Of a stretch of DNA of 34,399 bases, positions 28,475 to 34,399 are shown one piece after another. Position numbers and translations under genes: made by a program. The notes beneath the pieces were generated by a model. It worked only from the letters and a program-made list of their open reading frames with translations, did no database searches and was not told the DNA's origin. This stretch comes from Oscillospiraceae bacterium. GTDB lineage: Bacteria; Bacillota; Clostridia; Oscillospirales; Oscillospiraceae. Location of the stretch: assembly GCA_017440925.1 (NCBI GenBank), contig JAFSAP010000020.1:1-34399 (forward strand), read 5' to 3'. The stretch's first letter is position 1. The number at the start of each line of letters is the position of its first letter.

Positions 28475-29518
28475 ATGATTTATTTCAACAACGACTATGC
28501 TGAGGGCTGTCATGAGGCAGTACTGAATGCCCTTGTCCGTACCAATGCAGAGCAGACCCCCGGTTACGGTGAGGACTGCCACTGCGCTGCCGCTGCTGCA
28601 AAGATCCGCAAGCTCTGCGGCCGGGAGGATGTTGCTGTGCATTTTCTGGTGGGCGGCACCCAGACCAATCTGACGGTGATCGATGCAGCCCTCCGGCCGC
28701 ATCAGGGCGCACTGTGCGCAGTCAGCGGCCATATCAATGTCCATGAGACTGGCGCTGTGGAGGCAACCGGACACAAGGTGCTGCCGCTGCCTTCCGCTGA
28801 CGGAAAGATCACTGCCAAGCAGGTAGAGGACTATGTGCTGGCCCACCGGGCAGACGGTGCCTTTGAACACATTGTCCAGCCCAAGCTGGTCTATATCTCC
28901 AATCCCACCGAAATGGGCACTCTCTATAACCTGGCAGAGCTGGAAAGCCTGTCAGAAACCTGCCATAAGCTGGGTCTGTATCTGTTTATGGATGGTGCCC
29001 GCCTGGGCTATGGTCTGGCAGCCAGCGGAAACGATGTGACCATGCAGGATATTGCCCGGCTGTGCGATGTGTTCTACATTGGCGGTACCAAGGTCGGCCT
29101 GCTCTTTGGTGAGGCAGTGGTCATCGGCAACCCTGCCCTGGCGGAAGATTTCCGGTATCTCATCAAGCAGCATGGCGGCATGCTGGCCAAGGGCCGTCTG
29201 TTGGGTGTCCAGTTCGATGCCATTTTGGAGGATGACCTGTATTTCAAGATCGCTGCCCATGCGGACAAGCTGGCAGACACCATGCGGGAGACCTTTGATG
29301 AACTGCAGGTGCCTTATCTGGTGCCCGGTATCACCAATCAGATTTTCCCCATTCTGCCGGATACCGTTCTGGAGGAACTGGCAAAGCAGTTCTGCTTCAC
29401 AGAGATGGAGCGTGTGGATGAAACCCACCGGGCAGTCCGCTTCTGCACCAGCTGGGCAACCAGGGAAGAGAATGTTGCGCTGCTGTGCGACGTGCTTCGC
29501 AGTCTGATGAACAGATAA
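28475..29518 (+). CDS. ltaE: Threonine aldolase / beta-eliminating lyase family enzyme
   Basis: The 347-residue PLP enzyme is of fold type I and the threonine aldolase family (L-threonine to glycine and acetaldehyde). Visible are the N-terminal FNNDYAEGCHEAVLNAL with TPGYGED, VGGTQTNLTVIDAAL, HINVHETGAVEATGHKV, LVYISNPTEMGTLY, FMDGARLGYGL, and the PLP lysine in YIGGTKVG (Lys206). The stereochemical preference is not readable; the low-specificity form is most common. The ATG at 28475 is preferred over 28454 because AGGAGTGG lies in between. Confidence 0.93.
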   Translation: MIYFNNDYAEGCHEAVLNALVRTNAEQTPGYGEDCHCAAAAAKIRKLCGREDVAVHFLVGGTQTNLTVIDAALRPHQGALCAVSGHINVHETGAVEATGHKVLPLPSADGKITAKQVEDYVLAHRADGAFEHIVQPKLVYISNPTEMGTLYNLAELESLSETCHKLGLYLFMDGARLGYGLAASGNDVTMQDIARLCDVFYIGGTKVGLLFGEAVVIGNPALAEDFRYLIKQHGGMLAKGRLLGVQFDAILEDDLYFKIAAHADKLADTMRETFDELQVPYLVPGITNQIFPILPDTVLEELAKQFCFTEMERVDETHRAVRFCTSWATREENVALLCDVLRSLMNR

Positions 29519-29585
29519 TTTACAGCTTGTTCACTGGCTTTCTGCAGATTTTACGTTATAATAGCGTAAAAGGAGGATTGCAGTC

Positions 29586-30857
29586 ATGCACATCGATAAA
29601 AAAATGATGCACCGGATTTTCCTTCTGGTGGCCGGCAGCATCGTGTTTGGCTGGTTGGTACTGGATACCGCCCGGGCAACGGAACTATTTACAAGAATAT
29701 GGGAGCTGATTGCACCCTTTGTCACTGGTGCAGCCATTGCATTCATTTTCAACGTGCCCATGCGGGCAATCGAAAACCAACTGGAGGGTATCCGGAAACA
29801 GGGAATCCGCCGGGGCTTTTCGCTGATCCTCACCATTGCGGCATTGGTGCTGGTGATCACTTTTGTGGTGGAGCTTCTGGTGCCTCAGATCCGGCTGACC
29901 ATTGATTCCCTCAGCCAGCAGATCCCGGCCTTTGTGGAGAAAACGGCGGCCAAAATTGTGATCTTCATGGATGAGAATCCGGAAATGAAGGCCTGGGTAC
30001 TGGAATCCATGAATTTGCAGAGCATTGAATGGTCTGACTTTCTGAAGCAGACGCTGACGCTTATCGGAGAAAGCGTTTCTTCCGTCATGGGCAGCGCTTT
30101 CAATGTGATCGGCAATGTGACCGGAGCGGTTGTCAATACCGTCATCAGCGTTGTATTTGCCATTTACTGCCTGTGCCGAAAGGAGATCCTGGCCCGTCAG
30201 GGACGGCGGATCCTGTATGCCATTCTGCCGGAAAAGCGGACCGATGAGATCATTCGGGTACTTCGGCTGACCAATGTGACCTTTTCCAACTTTATTTCCG
30301 GACAGTGCCTGGAAGCGCTGATCCTGGGGTGCCTGTTTGCAGTGGTCATGGCGCTGCTGAAAATGCCCTATATCCCTCTGGTCAGTGTTATCATTGCAGT
30401 AACGGCGCTGATCCCTGTGGTGGGTGCTTTTGTGGGCTGTTTGGTCGGCGCATTCTTCATTCTTGTGAATGATCCGATCCAGGCGGTGACATTTATTGCT
30501 ATGTTCCTGGTGCTGCAGCAGTTGGAAAATAATCTGATCTATCCCAGAGTGGTGGGAACTTCCATTGGTCTGCCTGGCATGTGGGTTCTGGTGGCGGTTA
30601 CCGTTGGCGGTGAGCTGATGGGTGTGGGCGGAATGCTTCTGATGATCCCCCTGGCTTCTGTTGGGTATACCCTTGCCCGGGAATTTACAGACAGACGGCT
30701 GGCTGAGCGGAATATCCCTCCGGAAAAGCTGGAGGATCAGCCCATGGAGATCAAGTCCCGGTTCCAGCAAAACCGGGAACGTAAGGAAAACAAAGCAGCG
30801 GTTGCCCTGCAGCGTGCGCTGAAAAAAATGCAGAACCAGCAAAAGAAAGAAAAGTAA
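29586..30857 (+). CDS. AI-2E family transporter (UPF0118)
   Basis: The 423-residue membrane protein has about eight helices: an N-terminal pair (about 12-60), one near 85-105, a large extracellular or cytoplasmic middle (105-160), then helices at about 160-180 and a hydrophobic C-terminal block (235-360) containing the conserved LENNLIYPRVVGTSIGLPGMWVLVAV motif. A basic tail rich in Lys/Arg/Gln follows. Members include the AI-2 exporter TqsA, Na+/H+ antiporters and others, so the substrate is open. AAGGAGG precedes the ATG; a TATAAT at 29557 is a likely -10 box without a good -35. Confidence 0.92.
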   Translation: MHIDKKMMHRIFLLVAGSIVFGWLVLDTARATELFTRIWELIAPFVTGAAIAFIFNVPMRAIENQLEGIRKQGIRRGFSLILTIAALVLVITFVVELLVPQIRLTIDSLSQQIPAFVEKTAAKIVIFMDENPEMKAWVLESMNLQSIEWSDFLKQTLTLIGESVSSVMGSAFNVIGNVTGAVVNTVISVVFAIYCLCRKEILARQGRRILYAILPEKRTDEIIRVLRLTNVTFSNFISGQCLEALILGCLFAVVMALLKMPYIPLVSVIIAVTALIPVVGAFVGCLVGAFFILVNDPIQAVTFIAMFLVLQQLENNLIYPRVVGTSIGLPGMWVLVAVTVGGELMGVGGMLLMIPLASVGYTLAREFTDRRLAERNIPPEKLEDQPMEIKSRFQQNRERKENKAAVALQRALKKMQNQQKKEK

Positions 30858-30864
30858 TGATCTC

Positions 30865-30898
30865 AAACCACCACGGAAGGGTTCCGTGGTGGTTTTTT
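30865..30898 (+). terminator. Terminator after the AI-2E transporter gene
   Basis: AAACCACCACGGAA and TTCCGTGGTGGTTT form a 14-bp stem followed by TTTT. Confidence 0.92.
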
Positions 30899-30931
30899 AC
30901 AAAATGTTCACCGGTTGATTTTATAATGTGA

Positions 30932-30960
30932 TTGCAATATTTTTACAGATATGGTATGAT
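30932..30960 (+). promoter_or_regulatory. Promoter of the 6S-like RNA
   Basis: TTGCAA (30932-30937) and TATGAT (30955-30960) are 17 bases apart, with a TGG extension before the -10 box. The predicted start falls at the first bases of the closing stem of the RNA. Confidence 0.7.
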
Positions 30961-30965
30961 TATTT

Positions 30966-31170
30966 CGCCAAACAAAGCTGAATCAGGAGAAGGGATTTTT
31001 TACCCAGGGGGTAGTATACCCTTTTTGCAGATACTATCTGAGTTGTGTTCGGTAAAAACGCAACTCCACTCAGATAGTAATAAGGGGTTCCTTTTCTGTT
31101 TGGGCTTTGTTTGGCGACAATCGGAGTTCGCGTTTTTCAGTGCGTCAGCTTCGGTTGGCGCACTTTTTTA
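30966..31170 (+). ncRNA. ssrS: Candidate 6S RNA: ~200-nt rod-shaped transcript
   Basis: A 13-bp closing stem, CGCCAAACAAAGC (30966-30978) with GCTTTGTTTGGCG (31104-31116), is followed inward by a second stem (CAGGAGAAGGGA with TTCCTTTTCTG), then a large asymmetric internal loop, then a 12-bp apical stem (TACTATCTGAGT with ACTCAGATAGTA) and a TGTGT/ACGCA top. The long left strand of the loop can form a GGGTA/TACCC hairpin. A promoter lies just before and a terminator just after; no ORF occupies it. Size, rod shape and central bubble fit 6S RNA, the RNA polymerase-binding regulator. A leader element for the downstream gene is the main alternative. Confidence 0.6.
31139..31170 (+). terminator. 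Terminator of the 6S-like RNA
   Basis: AGTGCGTCAGC and GTTGGCGCACT pair through 11 positions (two G-T) around a TTCG tetraloop, followed by TTTTTT. Confidence 0.88.
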
Positions 31171-31206
31171 TAGCCAGACCCAATAATGGAGAAGAGAGGG
31201 AAGTTT

Positions 31207-32565
31207 ATGAAAAAGCGTTTTGTATGTATTCTGTTGGTATTTCTTCTGATACTTCCGCTTTTTGTGTTTACAGCAGCTGCAGAAGATGGACAATCCACGG
31301 ATAATACCACTGCGACCACGGCTACACAGGCGACACAGGCAACACAGCCGCCTCCATCCAGCACACCCACAACACCGCCAGCCACACAGCCGACTACTCC
31401 GGCATCTACGGAAAGTACACAGCCATCCACACAGCCTTCTACAGAAAGCACGCAGCCTTCCACGGAGAGTACCCAGCCCAGCACGACACCAACGACTTCT
31501 CCGTCTGACTGTTCTCATACCTATGGAGAATGGAGCGCTTCCGTAACCAACCATACCAGAAGCTGTACAAAGTGCACCTATACAGAATCCACAGCCCATA
31601 CCTGGTTCTCGGAAACGGTTACAGTTGCACCTACCTGTAAGGATGCCGGCGGCACCGCCAAAATCTGTATGGTCTGCGAATACCTTGTTCTGACCGATAT
31701 TCAGCCTCCGCTGACTACCCATACTTATAAAAACGATTGCGATACTGAATGCGATGTATGCGGTCTGAAACGGGAAATCACTCATAAGTACAGTGCAGCA
31801 TGGAGCAAGAACGGCAAGGGTCACTGGCATGCCTGCACCATTTGTGGCGCTGCCGGTGAACTGAAGGCACATTATCCCGGCCCTGCTGCGACGGAAGAAA
31901 AAGAGCAGATCTGCCTGACCTGCGGATATGTTCTGATGAGAAAAAAGAGCCATACCCACGAGTACAGCAAGGAATGGACCAGCGACAGTGCCGGTCATTG
32001 GCATGTCTGTGACGGCTGCAGCGAACTGAAGGACTATGCGGCCCATTCTTACGAGAATGGGTGCGATACGGACTGCGGCATCTGCGGCTATACCCGCAAT
32101 GCAGTGCATACCTTTGGTGCCGACTGGGTGAAGGATGATAAGACCCACAGCGGTGTCTGTATGCTCTGTGGAGAGAAGGTAGAAACAGAAGATCATATTC
32201 CCGATGCCTCCGGTGCCAGCTGCAGCGTCTGTGGTTATGCTCTGGAAGCTGCAGAAGAAACAGAAGCAGTGCATGAGCATATCTATGATGGTGCCTGGGA
32301 ATATGATGATGATGGTCATTGGCAGACCTGTTCCTGCGGCGAAAAGAAGGAGTCCCAGACACATTCCTGGGATGAGGGCAGGGAAGCAGGAAAGAAAACC
32401 ATCCTCTATACCTGCAAAACCTGCGGTGCCCAGATGCAGGAGCAGCAGGAGGGTGGAAGCTTCCCCTGGCTTGCCGTGCTGATTGGAATTGTTATGATTG
32501 GCGCACTTGCAGGAATCATCGTCTGTGTTGTATTGCTCAGAAGAGAAAGTAAATATGGCCGATAA
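31207..32565 (+). CDS. Surface protein with Thr/Pro-rich stalk, Cys/His repeats and C-terminal membrane anchor
   Basis: It has 452 residues. The signal peptide (1-25, MKKRFVCILLVFLLILPLFV...AAAED) precedes a Thr/Ser/Pro/Gln-rich low-complexity stretch (about 30-100), likely an extended wall-spanning or glycosylated stalk. About 110-410 contains repeated units of H-x-Y/F...W...GHW-x-x-C-x-x-C and CxxCG pairs (GHWHACTIC, GHWHVCDGC, GICGY, CMLCG, CSVCGY, GHWQTCSCG, CKTCG). The final hydrophobic segment (about 423-445) with an RRESKYGR tail is a stop-transfer anchor. The paired Cys/His suggest metal binding or disulfides outside the cell; the function is unknown. The ATG at 31207 follows AGAGGG; an upstream ATG at 31186 is less likely. 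Confidence 0.78.
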   Translation: MKKRFVCILLVFLLILPLFVFTAAAEDGQSTDNTTATTATQATQATQPPPSSTPTTPPATQPTTPASTESTQPSTQPSTESTQPSTESTQPSTTPTTSPSDCSHTYGEWSASVTNHTRSCTKCTYTESTAHTWFSETVTVAPTCKDAGGTAKICMVCEYLVLTDIQPPLTTHTYKNDCDTECDVCGLKREITHKYSAAWSKNGKGHWHACTICGAAGELKAHYPGPAATEEKEQICLTCGYVLMRKKSHTHEYSKEWTSDSAGHWHVCDGCSELKDYAAHSYENGCDTDCGICGYTRNAVHTFGADWVKDDKTHSGVCMLCGEKVETEDHIPDASGASCSVCGYALEAAEETEAVHEHIYDGAWEYDDDGHWQTCSCGEKKESQTHSWDEGREAGKKTILYTCKTCGAQMQEQQEGGSFPWLAVLIGIVMIGALAGIIVCVVLLRRESKYGR

Positions 32566-32573
32566 ATAGAAGG

Positions 32574-32606
32574 ATCCCGGAAAGCGACTGCTTTCCGGGA
32601 TTTTTT
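32574..32606 (+). terminator. Terminator after the Cys/His-repeat surface protein gene
   Basis: ATCCCGGAAAGC and GCTTTCCGGGAT form a perfect 12-bp stem followed by TTTTT. It ends within the last bases of the convergent small gene. Confidence 0.9.
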
Positions 32607-32760
32607 ACAGGGCCGTGAATTCGTAATTTTCAAATTTCAGCTGATCGCCCACATCCACACCAAAGGGCAGCAGGGCAATGGCAACCTCAGATACCACGCC
32701 GCTGTCCGCATAGCGGACATAGGCATAGTCACCACGGATATCAATGATGGTACAGATCAT
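32605..32760 (-). CDS. Small conserved-looking protein, 51 residues, downstream of the flavodoxin-like reductase
   Basis: The ORF encodes MICTIIDIRGDYAYVRYADS and ends GDQLKFENYEFTAL. The alternation of short strands with DxRGDYAxVRY and VGDxLxFE resembles a small beta-barrel of the DUF3006 kind, but I cannot assign a family firmly. AAGGAG lies 6 bases before the ATG, inside the end of the upstream gene. It begins 10 bases after the reductase stop on the same strand, so the two are probably one transcript. The stop codon overlaps the convergent terminator. Confidence 0.75.
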   Translation of the reverse strand: MICTIIDIRGDYAYVRYADSGVVSEVAIALLPFGVDVGDQLKFENYEFTAL

Positions 32761-32770
32761 GGCAGGCTCC

Positions 32771-33391
32771 TTAGCGGATAAAGTTGGTGAAAACCTTGGG
32801 ATCCGGTGCGGGAAGTTCTACAGTATCCTTGGCAGCTTCAAAGGCTTTCATCATAAATGCCATGTTCTTTGCCAGATTCCGCATGGTGCGGATACCTTCC
32901 GGATCCTGTGTAGCTTCACCGGGCTTGCCGCCGTGGATGATATTCCAGTAGGAGCTGGAAGCCACCGGCATCTGGGAGATGGTGAAATACTTGTTCAGCA
33001 CATCCATGGCAGCGGTGGTACCTCCCCGGCGTGCACAGACAATGGAGGCACCGACTTTCATCCGTAGATCAGCGCTGTTGCTGTAGAACAGGCGATCCAG
33101 GAAAGAAATCAATGTGCCATTGGGGGAGGCATAGTATACGGGGCTTCCGACGACCATGCCGTCAGCATGTGCCAGCTTTTCAGCAGTTTCATTAACGATA
33201 TCATCATGAAATACGCACTTTCCCAGCTTATAGCAGCCGCCGCAACCCTGGCAGCCCCGGATCAGCTGGTTTCCCACCTGGATAGTTTCCGTCTCAATAC
33301 CAAGTTCCGCAAAGACCTGGGCCATCTGTTCCAGGGCGAATGCGGTATTTCCATGAACTCTGGGACTGCCGTTGATCAAAAGAACTTTCAT
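32771..33391 (-). CDS. Flavodoxin-family NAD(P)H-dependent FMN oxidoreductase
   Basis: The 206-residue protein starts MKVLLINGSPRVHGNTAFAL, the FMN-phosphate loop (GSPR..GNT), followed by CQGCGGCYKLGKCVFHDD (a Cys-rich loop typical of the iron-sulfur flavoprotein-like branch), VVGSPVYYASPNGTLISFLDR (flavin ring contact), and ARRGGTTAAMDVLNKYF. The family reduces FMN, quinones, nitro compounds or iron. A strong AAAAGGAG precedes the ATG at 33391. It is cotranscribed with the small ORF behind it. Confidence 0.92.
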   Translation of the reverse strand: MKVLLINGSPRVHGNTAFALEQMAQVFAELGIETETIQVGNQLIRGCQGCGGCYKLGKCVFHDDIVNETAEKLAHADGMVVGSPVYYASPNGTLISFLDRLFYSNSADLRMKVGASIVCARRGGTTAAMDVLNKYFTISQMPVASSSYWNIIHGGKPGEATQDPEGIRTMRNLAKNMAFMMKAFEAAKDTVELPAPDPKVFTNFIR

Positions 33392-33409
33392 AGAGTATCT
33401 CCTTTTAAG

Positions 33410-33436
33410 AAAACCGCCCCTGTTTCCAGGGGCGGT
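33410..33436 (-). terminator. Terminator after pyruvate:ferredoxin oxidoreductase gene
   Basis: ACCGCCCCTG and CAGGGGCGGT form a perfect 10-bp stem; on the - strand TTTTCTT follows. Confidence 0.85.
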
Positions 33437-33469
33437 GCGTTTTGATTCAGGGAACGATGGTACAGGAGA

Positions 33470-34399
33470 TTAGTCCTTGTACATCTCCACCAGCTTGACC
33501 AGATGCTCGTAACGCTCCTTGGCAGCAGCTTCGTTCTGAGCGAACAGAACTTCGGCGCGGTCGGGGAACTCACGGGTCAGACGGGCATAACGGGCTTCGT
33601 TCATCAGGAATTCCTGATAGCCATCCTTGGGAGCCTTGCTGTCCAGCTGGAACTTGCCGGTCTCCTTGGAGGGATCGAAGCGGAACAGATTCCAGTAGCC
33701 GCACTCAACAGCCTTCTTCATCTCAGCCTGGCAGTTGGTCATGCCGCCCTTGATGGAGTGCATCTCACAGGGAGCGTAGCCGATGATCAGGGAAGGACCG
33801 TTGTAAGCTTCTGCCTCGCAGATAGCCTTGATGGTCTGAGCCTGGTTTGCACCCATAGCGATCTGAGCAACGTAAACGTAGCCGTAGCTCATAGCGATAT
33901 CGGCAAGGCTCTTCTTCTTAACTTCCTTACCGGCAGCTGCAAACTGTGCAACCTGACCGATGTTGGAAGCCTTGGAGGCCTGACCGCCGGTGTTGGAGTA
34001 AACCTCGGTATTGAATACGAAGATGTTGACATCTTCGCCGGAAGCGAGAACATGGTCAACACCGCCGAAGCCGATGTCGAATGCCCAGCCGTCGCCGCCG
34101 AAGATCCAGGTGGACTTCTTGTTCAGGTAGTCCTTCTTTGCAAGAACGTTCTTGCAGGCGTCGCAGTGTGCGCCCTTGGCCTCGATGAGAGCAACGAGAC
34201 GCTTGGAAGGCTCCTGGTTGGCGTTGCCGTCGTCGTAGGTGGCCAGGTAATCCTGAGCTGCCTGCTTGATCTCGGCATCTTCAGCATTTGCTGCAATGTA
34301 CTCAACAGAGGGCTTCAGATCGTCGCGGATCTTCTTCTGGCCCAGGTGCAAGCCAAGGCCGTTCTCTGCGTTGTCTTCAAAGAGGGAGTTGGCCCAGCC
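33470..34399 (-). CDS. nifJ: Pyruvate:ferredoxin (flavodoxin) oxidoreductase, C-terminal part
   Basis: The frame is open to the right edge, so this is the 3' 310 codons of a gene of about 1,170 codons; the TTG at 34351 is internal. Visible are SLFEDNAENGLGL (after the ferredoxin-like clusters), a cluster Cys in CDACKN, the TPP/Mg site GDGWAFDIGFGGVDHVLASG with NTEVYSNTGGQASKAS, IAMGANQAQTIKA, and IGYAPCEMHSIKGGM. The enzyme converts pyruvate and CoA to acetyl-CoA, CO2 and reduced ferredoxin, a central step in anaerobic fermentation. A terminator follows the stop. Confidence 0.96.
   Translation of the reverse strand, partial: GWANSLFEDNAENGLGLHLGQKKIRDDLKPSVEYIAANAEDAEIKQAAQDYLATYDDGNANQEPSKRLVALIEAKGAHCDACKNVLAKKDYLNKKSTWIFGGDGWAFDIGFGGVDHVLASGEDVNIFVFNTEVYSNTGGQASKASNIGQVAQFAAAGKEVKKKSLADIAMSYGYVYVAQIAMGANQAQTIKAICEAEAYNGPSLIIGYAPCEMHSIKGGMTNCQAEMKKAVECGYWNLFRFDPSKETGKFQLDSKAPKDGYQEFLMNEARYARLTREFPDRAEVLFAQNEAAAKERYEHLVKLVEMYKD

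Overview
The window looks like a chromosomal segment of a spore-forming gut Clostridia bacterium, probably of the Oscillospirales/Ruminococcaceae type. The reasons are moderate-to-high GC, strong GGAGG-type ribosome binding sites, spoIIID, a collagen-like protein of the BclA/exosporium type, a single-chain pyruvate:ferredoxin oxidoreductase, PadR-DUF1700-DUF4097 and ECF sigma/DUF4179 modules, and dispersed palindromic repeats of a kind common in these genomes. I do not commit to a species.

Layout. Bases 1-3606 carry a conserved translation/SRP cluster: ylxM (cut by the window edge), ffh, rpsP, khpA, rimM, trmD. A hairpin repeat sits between khpA and rimM. Bases 3685-13968 hold ordinary housekeeping and accessory genes: a sirtuin, a ThrE-type exporter, HxlR-DegV, a copper P-type ATPase with a metal-binding domain at each end, an S33 hydrolase, truA, an ArsC/Spx-like protein, an aminotransferase, and a small surface protein with an LPXTG-like end.

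Bases 14061-21396 are the unusual part. A tRNA-Leu(GAG) gene is followed by an array that reads like an accretion of cassettes. The last 18 bases of the tRNA body recur exactly twice more. Each of these extra copies closes a predicted three-hairpin cloverleaf whose stems differ in sequence between the two copies but keep pairing. A separate dispersed repeat of about 95 bp occurs five times in one orientation and separates the genes from each other. Two of its copies end in CTCGCACCA, like the 3' end of the tRNA, directly followed by an intrinsic terminator, exactly as the tRNA gene itself is. The cargo is two paralogous DUF4417 proteins with a His/Asp-rich middle and a shared C-terminal domain, a free-standing copy of that domain, a collagen-like spore-surface protein, a peptidoglycan-binding M15 peptidase, and an SDR oxidoreductase. 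No recombinase is encoded in the window.

Bases 21583-34399 return to a normal chromosome: a second S33 hydrolase, rsmE, the PadR/DUF1700/DUF4097 envelope-stress-like operon, rlmH, a 35-residue conserved small protein, the ECF sigma/anti-sigma pair, spoIIID, threonine aldolase, and an AI-2E family transporter. A roughly 200-nt rod-shaped RNA with its own promoter and terminator follows and is a good 6S RNA candidate. After it come a Cys/His-repeat surface protein, a flavodoxin-like reductase with a small partner gene, and the C-terminal part of pyruvate:ferredoxin oxidoreductase, which runs off the right edge.
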